Below, in pieces: positions 13,851 through 25,597 of a DNA stretch of 64,000 nt (the stretch's first letter is position 1; the number at the start of each line of letters is the position of its first letter). This DNA is from Lichtheimia corymbifera B2541 (Eukaryota; Mucoromycota; Mucoromycetes; Mucorales; Lichtheimiaceae): contig JNEU01000846.1 in NCBI GenBank assembly GCA_000697475.1, forward strand, positions 1 through 64,000, read 5' to 3'. The position numbers and the translations under genes are program-made. Below the pieces are notes generated by a model. The model worked only from the letters and a program-made list of their open reading frames with translations, did not search any database and had not been told where the DNA came from.

Positions 13851-16800
13851 GACGTTGTTATTTCAAGTTGTTGGACACTCGTCGATGCTGCTGTGGTTGT
13901 AATGGCCGTATCCTTCTTCACTCTACTACACGTTTGGGCGATCAGTTTCTATGCAAAAAGTAGACCCTCCCCTCTCGCTGCCTTTGTTATTACTCGTTTG
14001 TCGTGGATAACGTCAATAAAGAATGCGTGTCGATACGACGATGGGACTGATTGGTTTCCACTCGAGATGACGGGATTTATGCTGAAAAGTCGAAAATGGC
14101 GGGCTCAGTTTGAGATGACGGGAGGGGGAAAGCAAGTTGATCCGTTATGCTCGGGGAATGAAGAGAGAGACAAGTAGGTTGTATTATCTTTTGGCCGTCA
14201 CCCCTGTTGATAGTAATATGGAGGGTTGGTTGTTGTCTCTCGTAAAGTGGGCCGAGTATTGATATAGTCAAAAGAGGAGGAAAGAGTAGTCGAGAAAGGA
14301 CAAGGCACCAACTCTACTTTGCTCTCTCACATAGCATCCGGTTGCAACATCAACTCCGCGTCGTGTATCAAAGACCTTCATCACACACACACACACACTC
14401 CTCTATACGTCCGTTTCATATTATGTTGTTATATACAAATAGATGATTCGCTATACTATTCATGTTGCAAATGTCTCTCTCATGTTGATGGTTCTTGATT
14501 GGGCTGTGTTTTGATGTTGTTGACGATGGTGGTGTGGTGCCTGGCAGGACACACAATGGGCACACAAACCCATGATTCCACCACCAAGTTGGGTTGTTCT
14601 GAGCTTGGATTGTGATGATGGCACGCACACCATGTGAGATGCTGAACAAGAAATTATAACAATGTACATGATCCCTTGATGATATCCACAGAAAAAGCTC
14701 TACCTATACTATCGACCACTTTAAAATATAAATGAAACGGCCCGGAAGCTGTTACTATTACCGAAGGGGTGTCCTTTGTGTCATCATTTTCTTTTAGGAA
14801 TGGCACATAATGAATATTTTTTCCTACACATCCACCTCCTTACTCATGCTCTTTGTCTAAGGTGGATACATAATGCAGTAAACATTAACCAAACTTGAGG
14901 ACAAAAACAACATGATACGCTTTTCCAAGAGAAGGTCAAGAGTAGTCGCTTGTGCAACGTGAGCTGACCATCCGGGTTGTAAAATGGTGTGCCATGGTCA
15001 AGTCAAAATGGGTTAAACCCAATTCCTCAAGTGGTTACGCTTGTTGAAATTGCTGGGTCCATGTATATTTCCTTTCATCCAAGCATTTCAACAACACGCG
15101 CATGCATGTTTGGATTCATGCGCATTGTGTCAATCACATTTATGCATCATCTCATACATTCTTCATACCGAACCCCCAATCACCCCCGGCGATACACATC
15201 CCTTTTGATTCCTTGATGTCAATGGTGTTACATACATTCACACTGGCATATGTCAAGATGAAATACATATTGCTAAATGTTTATTCACCATCATCGTCGT
15301 AAACTCCAATAAGAGCTCTCCTTTTATATAGCTTGGAATAATGTGAATATCGTATACTAACATAAGCCAAAGGGAAATACTATTGCATGATAGCTACAGT
15401 ATGCTTAAACGACTTTCCTTTCCGATTATTTTTTTGTATGATGGGTGGTGGTAACATCCCTTTATTTGAGTACTGAGCGTGAGAAGTGTTGTGATCACCA
15501 CAAAGAATGATAAATGTTTGGTGGGGATGATGAATTGATAAATTGGTGCATGACCAACACGAAAGCTGGAAGACACGACAACAACGAGCTCCTTAAATAC
15601 TCCATCATTATCCTCTCCACCTTTTTCCTCTCCTCACCCTCCAAATTCACTTTTCGAAATATGTAGTCATCTTTAATCCTACCACCCAGCCAACGTCCAT
15701 CACCAAAGTTCTCTTTTCATGTTCAACTTTCACTGCAATCCATCGTATCCACAGACATTCACCGACACTTGCTCCCAAATCTTTCGCACCATCTCCTGTT
15801 CAAGTTAAAGAGCATTCTTCCCACAATCTACACGGTCATCATACACTCCAAAATGTCGATTTCCTCAGATAGTTGTTGCAGGTATACTGGGCAACTCTTT
15901 GCATGCACACCGCGAGAAAATCAAATCAGCTAAGACGCAGGTGTAATCATCGTGTCCGCCGCAGCCTTTCACACGCTACCCCAATATCGAAGTTAAAGTG
16001 CTCAACACTGACAACAGCTCCAAGCTCATGTTAGGATCCAAGACAATGAACGCGCTGGTCACATCATCTATTCGCATTGATATTGTCTCCGAGCCTAGTA
16101 TGGGTCCTTATTTTCAAATGGATTTGAACCATCCCCCGCCACATTCATTTTCACTCCAAGCACTTGATCAACTGGAAGAAGAACAAGGAACTAAGATTGG
16201 ATAGTAACCAAGGATATATCATACACGAGCTGAGTCTGGATGATCGATGCACGTGATTATTCATGAACACGACACGCACACAATGGTACCACATCAGTAG
16301 CATCTTCGGTATCAAAACTATTCCGCGCAATGTGCGACAAGTGTGCTTGATCAGGGAGGACGATGCGACATTGACGCTGGAAACGGTGACAGCAATTTCT
16401 AACAGATTGAAGGATGGGCCTGATAAGAAGATCCTATTTGTGGATGTAAACCTAGTAATCAAATCAATGCATTCTCGTCCTGAAACCCAATGCAGAAATC
16501 ACTTTACTTTTTCTCTCAAGATCTCCCCATATTGTACCACAAAAACGATATCCTTTTTCATGACCAATAACCGAACCACCTTTATTATTATTCCATCTTC
16601 GAAGCTATATTATGTACATCCACCACAAGCTACTAGCAAAGTCCAACAAGTGCGTATGTAATAAAAAATAAGCAATGCTTCATTTCATCCAGCTATCTTG
16701 CTATCTTGCTATCTTGTTGCTGCCTTGCCACCATCGTCATCTTGGGAATCCGTCATCATTCATCCTCGTACTCGTACTCGTACTCGTCAACCAGTCGTCC

Positions 16801-17862
16801 AATCTAGTCCCTCGTCGTCGACATCCACTGTCTTGCCAAGGCACACCAGTAGAAAAGAATGGGGTTGTTATCGTCATTGTTGTGGATCTCGTGGTTATCG
16901 TAATCGTCGTCTCTATAAATAAAAAAGAGCCAAATTAGACAATCTGATTCCGGGAATGATGCCGATTTGGTATACCGTTAGGCGATCCTCTCTAAGGAAG
17001 AAAGCAAATCAGAAGGATTTACAAACCAAATCACCACCATACGAGCAACGTCGGGCGATCCCTTGTCTTTGAGAAAGCTCTGCACGAATCACGCAAGGCC
17101 AGTTCGATCCATGGCAAGGAAGGACTCACTTACGTAGAGTCCAGGCTCATAGTTGTTCTCATTTCATCCTCTCCAAAGAAAGAATGATACCCAATCCTTC
17201 CGCCTCATGAAAGAAATCCTCCAGGGAAAAGAACGAGCCTATCACGAGAAGAGCGTGTTGGTTTGCACCGATGTCAACACATCCACGACCGGGGCGACTA
17301 CAAGCTGTTGCAAATCCCCTTTTACCCTCAACACGGGTGGCCATGCTCCTCCCACAACCCATCGTCATCGACCCATCAACTCAACGCAGGCCTCTAGAGC
17401 CCTGGCCGCGTTCCAAGAAGCTTTTCCAGCAACTGGCTAGTGCAGAGCGACGCAGCGGCCACTTGATACAGGCTGGGAGTCGAACCCAAAGAGATAATGA
17501 TGCACCAGTTGCACTGCCTGACCAAAAAAGAAGCCTATACAATTCATTGTTAGCACACATATACAATAAACGCCTTTTTCATTGTTTGTCTCATTGCACT
17601 TGCCTTTTCCATATACACAAAGACCCTTTGTTGTTAGTTACTGGAAACCGGAAAACCGTGGTGTGGTGTTGGTGAGCCGAAACAAAACGCCAAATGAGCC
17701 AATGTCTTGAAACCAAAGTTGCCCGCTACACAAGCAAACACGTCAATGGAACCAGATCGGCTGCAACATTGGGCTTTGAATGTACCTGTTGACGCCAAGC
17801 GTAGAGTGGGAGTAGCAATGAACAAGAGGCAGCAACGATATCCCCATGGCAACCACGCTCAT
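13851..17862. other. Long gene-poor stretch
   Basis: This runs upstream of the kinesin gene. A short (CA)n tract lies near 14,380-14,398. Small plus-strand ORFs at about 15,998-16,204, 16,263-16,661 and 17,153-17,440 do not match any family I know and are interrupted by stops in every obvious continuation. They could be parts of an unrecognised multi-exon gene or relics of one. I cannot support a gene model here. Confidence 0.45.
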
Positions 17863-17928
17863 TTCTCAGCACTTGGACACGCTTGACAATGCCTGTTCTC
17901 AGCACTTGGACACGCTTGACAATGCCTG
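17863..17928 (+). repeat. 33-bp perfect tandem duplication
   Basis: Two identical, adjacent 33-bp copies (17,863-17,895 and 17,896-17,928) begin TTCTCAGCACTTGG and end AATGCCTG. The length is a multiple of three. No CDS can be assigned here, so the duplication is reported only as sequence. Confidence 0.9.
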
Positions 17929-18767
17929 TTCAGAACTACATTAGTACCTCACAACCAACAACAGCACTCTTTTATAATACATTACCTCGATCGGGATGTC
18001 GTGAATTGGGGATAAAAGCAGAGGAGGGATAAAAAGGAAAAGAAGCGTTGTCTCAAGTCGTGGAGCTGTCGTCCCCCTGCTATTACACTGAGGCCACTCA
18101 AATACTCCCCACACACACACCAACCATCCTCATCCTCATGATAGGCAATAATAGATACACGTAAATAAAATGAATGATCCTCACGTATCGCAAAAGGGTG
18201 TGTGTCATTTTACACTTTACCATGATAATGATGATCCAACAACAGCCGAAGCATTCTTTTTCCTAGCATGCTCGATGTTTTCCTTAATAAAAAAGAAAGT
18301 CCTTCACTTTGCATACATGAGCTACCAATCACGCTCCCATCAATAAGAACGTTACTCGTACTAATACTTAAAGATTGTACAATCAAACATGGTATGGTTA
18401 ATATTTCAGAAACGGTCAGCGCATCGAAAAGCATCTTGTAATGCTAAAAGCCTTTCATAATTGGCGTCAATGGTCGTTGTCTGCTGCTGTCAGCTAGAAT
18501 AAAATCATCCTGGGGCGACCTTCTTGCGAGACATGAATACGTCTCACGCTTCACCCACTTTCAAACAAGATACTTTCGGATGCAGTGATCATTTTTGGCT
18601 TATTGACCATATCATGGTCAACTTGAAAAAAGTGCCATACGGGCTATCAATAGGCGGACATTGCTATAAACACATAGGGGTAAATATCGATCATGCACCC
18701 TCCACCAATAGGATCGACCCTTCAACTGGTGCCCCTGGGCTTGTGACACCATTCAAGTCCTTCTGCA
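17929..18767. other. Intergenic, nothing recognised
   Basis: This lies between the tandem duplication and the foldback repeat cluster. A short CA-rich tract sits near 18,110-18,120. The open frame that starts at 18,524 runs into the repeat arm and has no recognisable domain. Confidence 0.4.
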
Positions 18768-19271
18768 TCTTTGGCTCTAATGTAAGAGAGGCGATTGACA
18801 ATGAACAAATACTACTTTCATATAGCATCACGCTTGCAGCATAGTAAAAACATAAAGATGCCTGTATCTCTAAACTTTACAAGGAAACGTGGGCTCTTCC
18901 AGAGAACAAAGTTGCTCGTCGGGATGAAGCGCACCTTGGGTGCAAGTTTCACGATCTAGCTCGCCGATCCCAGATTTCGCAATGTCACCACCAGCCAAAG
19001 TGGATCTGAGGTCGACCTCTTGAAATTTTTTTTGTCGACCAGGCTGGTGGTGACATTGCGAAATCTGGGATCGGCGAGCTAGATCGTGAAACTTGCACCC
19101 AAGGTGCGCTTCATCCCGACGAGCAACTTTGTTCGATTGAAGACCCCACGTTTCATTGTAGAATTTTTAGTTATGGGCATCTTTATGTTTTTACTATGAT
19201 ATAAGCATCATGGCATATGTAAAGTGGTCTTTGTTGATTGTCAAGTACCTAGACCCTAATAGAGACAAAGA
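18768..19271. repeat. Palindromic (foldback) repeat 1
   Basis: A left arm (about 18,768-18,996) and a right arm (about 19,042-19,271) are near-exact reverse complements around a 45-bp centre. Landmarks in the left arm are GAACAAAGTTGCTCGTCGG, GCGCACCTTGGGTGCAAGTT and AATGTCACCACCAGCC; the right arm has the same in reverse. The outer ends are CATCTTTGGCTCTAATG and its counterpart ATAGAGACAAAGATG. The element has no coding capacity. It resembles a MITE or foldback element, but no target-site duplication was established. Confidence 0.85.
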
Positions 19272-19885
19272 TGCAGAGCGGCGTGTTTGTGTAGCACATC
19301 TCTTTGGGGTGAACAGAAAGGGCCAATGCTTGATAGTTGATGGACGATTCAGTAACCATCATACATTGGCAGCTAACATGCACTTTTTTCCATTCCCAGC
19401 TTGTACCCAATCCACTTGATGGGAATGATGCGCCAGCTCCAGACATTCATCTCCATCATTCAACTTCCTTGATCCGAGCCAATTTGGCTGAGTTACGCTC
19501 AAATAAAGGATACATCAGTTGAGGTAGATAGTGCATGCTGCATGTATGGGCTGATGTGCTCTTTGTTTGAGCGTAACTCGGTCAAATCAGCTCGGATCAA
19601 GAAAGTTGAATGATGGAGATGAATGTCTGGAGCAGGTGCATCATTCCCATCAAGTAGATTTGGCAAAAGCTAAGAATGGGAAGAGGTGCATGTTGGCTGC
19701 CAATGTATGTTGGTTACTGAATCGTCCATTAACTATCAAGCATTGGCCCTTTCTGTTCACCCCAAAGAGATGTGCTACACAAACACGCCGCTCTGCATCT
19801 TTGGCTCTATTAGAGTCTAACTACTTGACAATCAACAAATACTACCTATCATATAGCATCACGCTTACAGCATATGTAAAATACA
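19200..19885. repeat. Palindromic (foldback) repeat 2, sharing an arm with repeat 1
   Basis: The sequence at about 19,200-19,520 is repeated in inverted orientation at about 19,555-19,885. Both arms carry the segment with GCCAATGCTTGATAGTT (inverted: AACTATCAAGCATTGGC), AGCACATCTCTTTGGGGTGA, and a copy of the unit with CGGATCAAG followed by GTTGAATGATGG. The left arm overlaps the right arm of repeat 1, so the region is a chain of alternating inversions. No protein is encoded. The inner segment is the same family as the 191-bp tandem units near 52 kb. Confidence 0.8.
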
Positions 19886-20290
19886 AAGATGCCCATAACT
19901 AAAAATTCTACAATGAAACGTGGGTTCTACAATCGAACAAAGTTGAGCGGCACGGTGGAGCGCACCTTGTGTGCAAGTTTCACAACCAAGCTCGCCAATC
20001 TCTGAATTCGCAATGTCGCCACCAGCCAAAGTCGACCTCTTGGATTTTTTTTGGACGAGACTGGTGGTGACATTGGGTGAATCGGCGATCGGCGAGCTCG
20101 ATCGTGAAACTGGAACAGTATACACTTTCGACCACGACGAGCTACTTTGCTCTATGAAAGAGCTCCCGTTTCATTGTAAAGTTTAGAGATACGGGCATCT
20201 TTATGTTTTACATATGCTGTAAGCGTGATGCTATATGAAAGGTGGTCTTTCTTCATTGCCAATCGCCTCACTCGTATTAGAGCCAAAGAT
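19886..20290. repeat. Palindromic (foldback) repeat 3
   Basis: This is a further diverged inverted pair. The left arm (about 19,905-20,035) has CAATGAAACGTGGGTTCTAC, TGCAAGTTTCACAACCAAGC and TGTCGCCACCAGCC. The right arm (about 20,058-20,290) has CTGGTGGTGACATTG, CGATCGTGAAACT, CCCGTTTCATTGTAAAG and ACATATGCTGTAAGCGTGA. It is related to repeat 1 and to the 52-54 kb cluster. Confidence 0.75.
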
Positions 20291-21281
20291 GCAGAGGGCG
20301 TGCTTGTGTAACACTGCCCATTGGGCAGAGCTGGAAGGGTCAATGCTGCAGGCGGATCACCATTGTGCATGATAGTTCCCTCTATATAGTAAGATCTACC
20401 TATGACATGTAGCCCGCATTGAGCTTTTTCCAAGTTAAATATGGTATTGTTTAATAGGTCAATAATGATCAATACTACATCCAAAAGTATTTTGTGTGAA
20501 AGGATGAGAGTGGCAATCGCAGTATTGTTTGTCCTCTACTACTATATACCCCAATGCACTGTCATGCTACCGACTGTGATTCCATCTTCATGGATGCATC
20601 AGATAAGGAATGTGTATATCATTCTTGGTATGTGAGGGCTCTGTAGCGCTTTGATAAGAGTAGCATAAATGACGCGGGGAAACGTTTGACATAGGGTGCC
20701 AAGCAAGAACAATTCCTTTTTCCACACTTTCCGGTATTTGAATCGGTAAACGTATTTGTGCTGCTTGGTAGCCCTGAGAAAAGGTTTTACCCATACATGG
20801 GATACGATCCATAAATCCGGAACAGGAGATCGTTACAATTCCAATTGCTGTGTACACGTCGATTGTAACTGTGGCTGCTGCTTTGCTATGGGTGGACGAC
20901 AACATTGTGTCACCTCCTGAGCACAACACCCCTGTTTCCTGTGATTGTAAATCTTTGGATATGTGTAAATCAAATGCTTGAGAATTGGAGACGAGAGATG
21001 TGAGATGGCTGTCATACACGAATCCCAATTGCCTTTGCTTAATTCGTAAGTTATTTCTGTTTTGACAATAGGCTGCATAAGCTGTTGTTGTTTGTGCAAT
21101 GGTGTTGCATAACATGCAAAGGGATAGGCGTTGACGCAATATTCGTCATATGACGGAGGTTCTTGTGTTAAAGTATTCCCGGATCGGGTGCCTTTGCAAC
21201 ATGGGACACATGGGGAAAAAGTGAGGGGGTGTGTGGAAATCATCTGCTTTTGTGCTTTGATGCTTTGGATGATGCCCTGGC
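20291..21281. other. Intergenic with a weak minus-strand open region
   Basis: Overlapping minus-strand open frames at about 20,588-21,243 (for example the frame containing ELSKGNWDSCMTAISHL) have protein-like stretches. No start, splice structure or family could be supported. They may be a decayed gene divergent from the transporter gene downstream. Confidence 0.3.
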
Positions 21282-23028
21282 ATGATTGGCCAAGGCAGAA
21301 ATCTTTCCCACGTGGCGGACACTAATTTCGTGTATTTATTGTCAACCGATAGGACAGCGGTGGTGGGGCCATTCGGCTTTGAATACCTTTTTCTTTTCTC
21401 TCTTTCTTTTTTTTTTTCTTCCAAACTGGACAACCAACAACGTAACAGCCAACCTAGCAGTCGCCGTGCTTCGGTCGATATTGAGCTGGCACCAACACCA
21501 GCAACCATTGCTGTCAGCAGTGGTAAAAGCACAGCTCACTCTTTTTCTTTTGCAACAAAAGACGATGAAGCGGAATCGACTGCGTCGAAAAAATCAAGCT
21601 CGTCATCACGCCCGAAATATTGGTCATGGTTAATGTGGTGGAATACAGATGATTGGTGGCCCTGTTGGATCGGCTTACTCTTTTTTGGATGCGTTTCGGC
21701 TGCTGTACAGCATGGCATTCCTGAACCAGAGTTTCTGCCATGGACCACAAATCCTTTCATGACGTTTGCAACCGTTGGCAATTATGGTCTCATTGTTATT
21801 TTCGTTGCTATGGGATTATTGTTATGGTTGTGCATGGCGTCCACTCAGACTCAGTATTGGAAACATTATCCTCTTGGCTACTTGATCGTTTTTTTCGTCG
21901 CCCTGGTTTCGAATATGCTTGCAGCTAATGGTATGCACCTTTAAAGATTCGTTTTTATTTGCATTGAACTTACCCATGCATGATTGATTACTAGAACAAA
22001 TTAAGAAAGCAAGCATTAACTCATCCATTTGGGCTATCATTTTCGGCTGCTGTATCCGCAATCTGATCGATTACTTTGGCCGACCACTACCACCTTCATT
22101 GAAAATTGCCCAACAAACCGAGCTATATATCGCTACAAGTTTAGTGCTCTTATGCATTGATATTTCAGTACTTGCACCACTCGCACCACGTGCCCTTTTT
22201 GTTAGTTGGATTGATACGCCATTGTTATTTATGGTTGTTGCATGGCTTGGTTGGCAGTTTATGGGCATCGATCGACAAACAGCCATTATCCTTTCGGGCG
22301 CGACATTTATTTGTGGTTCATCAGCAGCCATTGCACTTGGCTCCAGTATGGGGGTTCCGCATAAAACCCAAATGCCAATTGCCATCATTTCCATTTTCAC
22401 GATTCCAAGCATCATTGCTTTGCCTTACATTGGTAAAGAAATCGGTCTCAACGCACATGCAAGTGGTGCATGGTTCGGCGGATGCGTCGATTCGACTGGT
22501 GGTGTACTTGCTGCTGCAAGCATTTACGGTGACAAGGATGCTATCAATACATCAGCTGTTGTCAAGATGGTTCAAAATGTTCTCATTGGCCCCCTGTCAG
22601 TGATTATGGCATGGGGTTGGTCAAAGTACGAATTACGCAAGGAACGTGAAGAGGAAGAGTTATTACAAATGTCATCACCATCATCATCATCACGCCCATC
22701 CAAGAAGAACAAGATGGATAAGCCCATTGTCATGCTATGGAAACGATTCCCCAAATTTGTATTGGGCTTCATCATCACAGCTGTGCTATTCAACACGGTC
22801 ATTGGAAGCGATCCCGACATCCGTACCAATATCAACAATTACTGCTTTTACGTCTCCGAATGGTTTTCAACATTATCATTTGTCAGCATTGGCCTTGGTC
22901 TTAAAATCAAGGAGATGAAGGAAAACATTCGCCATCTTGGCAAGCTCTGCACCTTGTATATTGTGGCGCAAACCGTAGATATTGGCATCACTGGTCTCCT
23001 TGCATGGGTGGCCTTTTCATTCATGTAA
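21282..23028 (+). CDS. UPF0324/YeiH-family membrane protein (putative sulfate-exporter type)
   Basis: This is a polytopic membrane protein. Exons 21,282-21,930 and 21,995-23,028 join in frame (about 560 residues). A hydrophilic Ser-rich N-terminus is followed by about ten hydrophobic segments. The core resembles bacterial YeiH-type proteins: WAIIFGCCIRNL, then DRQTAIILSGATFICGSSAA, then a QMPIAIISIFTIPSI helix, then HASGAWFGGCVDSTGG and a late SFVSIGLGLKIKEM. Bacterial members are about 340 residues; the extra length here is the N-terminal extension and a charged loop (ELRKEREEEELLQ to NKMDKP). Family members are annotated as putative sulfate exporters, largely without direct proof. The true start is uncertain: the first ATG precedes a T-rich, possibly non-coding stretch. 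Confidence 0.7.
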
Positions 23029-23830
23029 CTCATTAATCATACTACTCTTTCCCCCACCCCATCTTAACTCGTGGATAATACCTTTTGACTCATGTAACTA
23101 TCACATCATCCCGAGAATGATCCCGCAACAATCCGCCTTTATTCAACCTGTATCTTGATAAATGCTTGTATCAAATAAATGGCTTCCGATTCAGGCATGC
23201 AATGTACATGAAATGCATTTAGTGTTACATGTTGGCATCACAGCATGGTCAGTGTGACATTCTCGTATGTTTTCGAATTTTCTTTGATCGCCGTATTAGC
23301 CAAACTGTAGTACGCCAATGCAATGCAATAACTCCATTAAAGGTTGTACAACTATGCTTCTGGGCAATGTGCAAAACTTTACGCCACGATGTATGTACTT
23401 TCAAGGATAGCCTTGCTTACCGGATCATCATTCACAATGCTTAGCATCATGCCAGCAGCCAGCTACAGGCTAGGTAAAAGACTACGATATGTCCTAGAAG
23501 CACAGCTTTGTGGGTTAGGAATTGTAAGTGACCATGGCAACAATCGCCATGGCAAGATAAAATGGTCGTAAGCATATTTTTAGGTAGCCCCTGTTTTTTT
23601 TCCTGCATACTATTATGGTTCTCCATAGTCTGCAAGGTAGTGTTCCTTGGAATGAAGAAACTTTAGAATGCTGAAGTAACGGTAAAAAGGAGAAACATCC
23701 ATTAGGTGAGGGATGCATTAGCATTAAACAAAAACGTAGGTGATGCGTGCGTTAGCGTCAATAGGTGACAGATGGCTAATCCAAACGATATATAAACCCT
23801 TCTCTAAGTTTCCACAGATCAGGCACCAAC
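23029..23830. promoter_or_regulatory. Intergenic; upstream region of acid phosphatase gene with TATA box
   Basis: A TATATAAA box at 23,789-23,796 lies about 35 bp before the ATG at 23,831, which implies a very short 5' UTR. Three TAGGTGA motifs lie within about 80 bp upstream (near 23,704, 23,737 and 23,762); their function is unknown. No gene is seen in the rest of the gap. Confidence 0.45.
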
Positions 23831-25252
23831 ATGGCTATTGGACATTTACTATCTTCCATTTTACTCTTTGGAGGTTTTGCAGCAGCATTCCCATTCAAGC
23901 ATGATTATGACTGGGTTACCCAATACCTAGGCGACTATTCTCCTTATCCTGGTTCAGCAGGTCCTATTCCAGCGACTGATCCGATCACATCCCAATACAA
24001 TGTCGAGAAGCTCCATGCTTTCTTACGACACGGGACACGGTATCCCGAGCAAGATAAGACTGATGGGATTGCCTCTGTGGTTCAAAAATTGTATTATGCC
24101 GAAAACAAGACCAGCATTCCTTGGATTGATGAATACGTGAACGAATTCAAGAACGAAAATGTCTTTCGGCTTCATACGATCGGCGTAATGGAGCTATATG
24201 AACATGGAGAACGCATGGCTGCTAGCTATCCTGATCTTATCAAGGCAGTTGTCTCATTCAATGGCACTACAAATCAATTGCAACTCAATGACGTCTTTGA
24301 GAGTTACGTGTCACCATCGCCACGTACTCGTCAATCAGCCATTGCCTTTCATCGTGGTTTATTCAAGGATGTATCCAAAGAGAAAACAAGCCAAACATTG
24401 CTGGGCCAATATGTGAAGCAGTTTATTCCCAACCAAGGACACATTGATGAAAGATACGATGCAATGAACGGCGAACAGTGTGACAAGACGGTTCATGATC
24501 CAGGCAATTGGCGTATGCAAAAAGTACATCAGTGTTTTGATCGTTTTGGGATGGATGCAGCCAAAAGGCTGACGCTGCAATTGGGCGGAAATTGGACGCC
24601 TCAAGATGTTCGATTTGTATATTTTGGATGTGCATTTGACGTGTCCCTTCATCAACGCACGAACACGTTTTGTTCTCTGCTTACACCAGAAGAAATAGAG
24701 AACCTGTACTACTGCAACGATCTCAGATTCTATTACGTCCTGGGTTATGGCAATCGCTTAAAGGAAGGTGTTGTTTGCGATCTCATGCGTGATACGGTGG
24801 ACAATATTATGAACAAGCAAAAAAGGATCATCACGCGTTCGTCACATGACACCATGCTTCAAGGTCTAGCAATGCTGTTTGAATTATTCAAGGACCCATC
24901 TCCTTTGGAACCTGACTGGTCGATAGAGCAAATTAAACAACGCAAGTTTCAAGGCTCCAAGTTGACGCCGTTTGGTGCGAACATGGTACTACAGGTGCTC
25001 ACTGAGAAGAATGCAAGCAGTGAAGAAGAGGAGGAAGACAACAACAACAACACTACACACAAATGGGTTCGCTTTTTGCTGCATGAACATCCCATGGTTC
25101 TCCCTGGATGTCAAAACGAGTTATGTCCCTTGGATGATTTTATCGCTTGGATTCAAAAACGCATGGAGAAATGTCCCAGCTATCATGATGCATGTGCCAG
25201 TGTGCCTCAAGTCAATGAAGAGCCTAAAGATCCTATGAGTAGACTTGACTAA
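23831..25252 (+). CDS. Secreted histidine acid phosphatase (phytase/MINPP-like)
   Basis: This single-exon gene encodes 473 residues. It has a hydrophobic signal peptide (about residues 1-19, LLSSILLFGGFAAAF). The active-site motif RHGTRYP lies at about residues 66-72, and the proton-donor motif SHDTM is near residue 338, so the branch-2 histidine phosphatase catalytic pair (RHGxRxP and HD) is present. Several N-glycosylation sequons (NKT, NGT, NAS) and about ten cysteines fit a secreted, disulfide-linked enzyme. The family hydrolyses phosphomonoesters including inositol phosphates. The HD motif, instead of the HAE common in animal MINPP1, does not fix the substrate. A poly-Asn/Glu insert lies near residues 400-411. 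Start and stop are unambiguous. Confidence 0.88.
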   Translation: MAIGHLLSSILLFGGFAAAFPFKHDYDWVTQYLGDYSPYPGSAGPIPATDPITSQYNVEKLHAFLRHGTRYPEQDKTDGIASVVQKLYYAENKTSIPWIDEYVNEFKNENVFRLHTIGVMELYEHGERMAASYPDLIKAVVSFNGTTNQLQLNDVFESYVSPSPRTRQSAIAFHRGLFKDVSKEKTSQTLLGQYVKQFIPNQGHIDERYDAMNGEQCDKTVHDPGNWRMQKVHQCFDRFGMDAAKRLTLQLGGNWTPQDVRFVYFGCAFDVSLHQRTNTFCSLLTPEEIENLYYCNDLRFYYVLGYGNRLKEGVVCDLMRDTVDNIMNKQKRIITRSSHDTMLQGLAMLFELFKDPSPLEPDWSIEQIKQRKFQGSKLTPFGANMVLQVLTEKNASSEEEEEDNNNNTTHKWVRFLLHEHPMVLPGCQNELCPLDDFIAWIQKRMEKCPSYHDACASVPQVNEEPKDPMSRLD

Positions 25253-25597
25253 AATTACTTTTATAAAGCTCTAATTCGAAATGAAGCACGGCTATTTAAA
25301 CTTCCCTCAATGTATATAGTACGTTTGCCGCTTCACTCTCCATTACTACCAATCAATGCTGCCATTTATCATGCGATGTTAAGACGTGCAAAAAGCATCC
25401 TTTATTATAATGAAATGAGAGCAGTTGATTATGGGAGGACGGTAGCATTATATAAGGTATTCTACTTTTACCAATACCAATGTTACAATTTACCGGGTAA
25501 ACATGTAGGCCGAGAATGTGTGCTACTGAGACCAAACTTAATTGGATATCAACGATCGACCCGCAAAAGAAGCGCTTGTTGCACCGCTTAGTTTCCT
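25253..25597. other. Intergenic between phosphatase and CDC50 genes
   Basis: This 345-bp gap has only short, featureless ORFs. It should hold the 3' end of the phosphatase transcript and the promoter of the CDC50-like gene. Confidence 0.4.

Noticed and set aside
15998..16661. Short plus-strand ORFs (68 and 132 codons) in the gene-poor region
   Set aside because: No recognisable domain, no conserved splice links, and stops between them; too weak to call as a gene.
17440..17535. tRNA-like T-arm on the minus strand (GGGTTCGACTCCC context)
   Set aside because: A 5-bp stem with a 7-nt TTCGACT loop is present, but I could not form a matching acceptor stem, D-arm or anticodon arm. It is more likely chance or a degraded tRNA-derived fragment.
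20588..21243. Overlapping minus-strand ORFs of 183 and 136 codons
   Set aside because: Protein-like in parts, but no family, start or splice pattern could be supported; kept only as a weak region.
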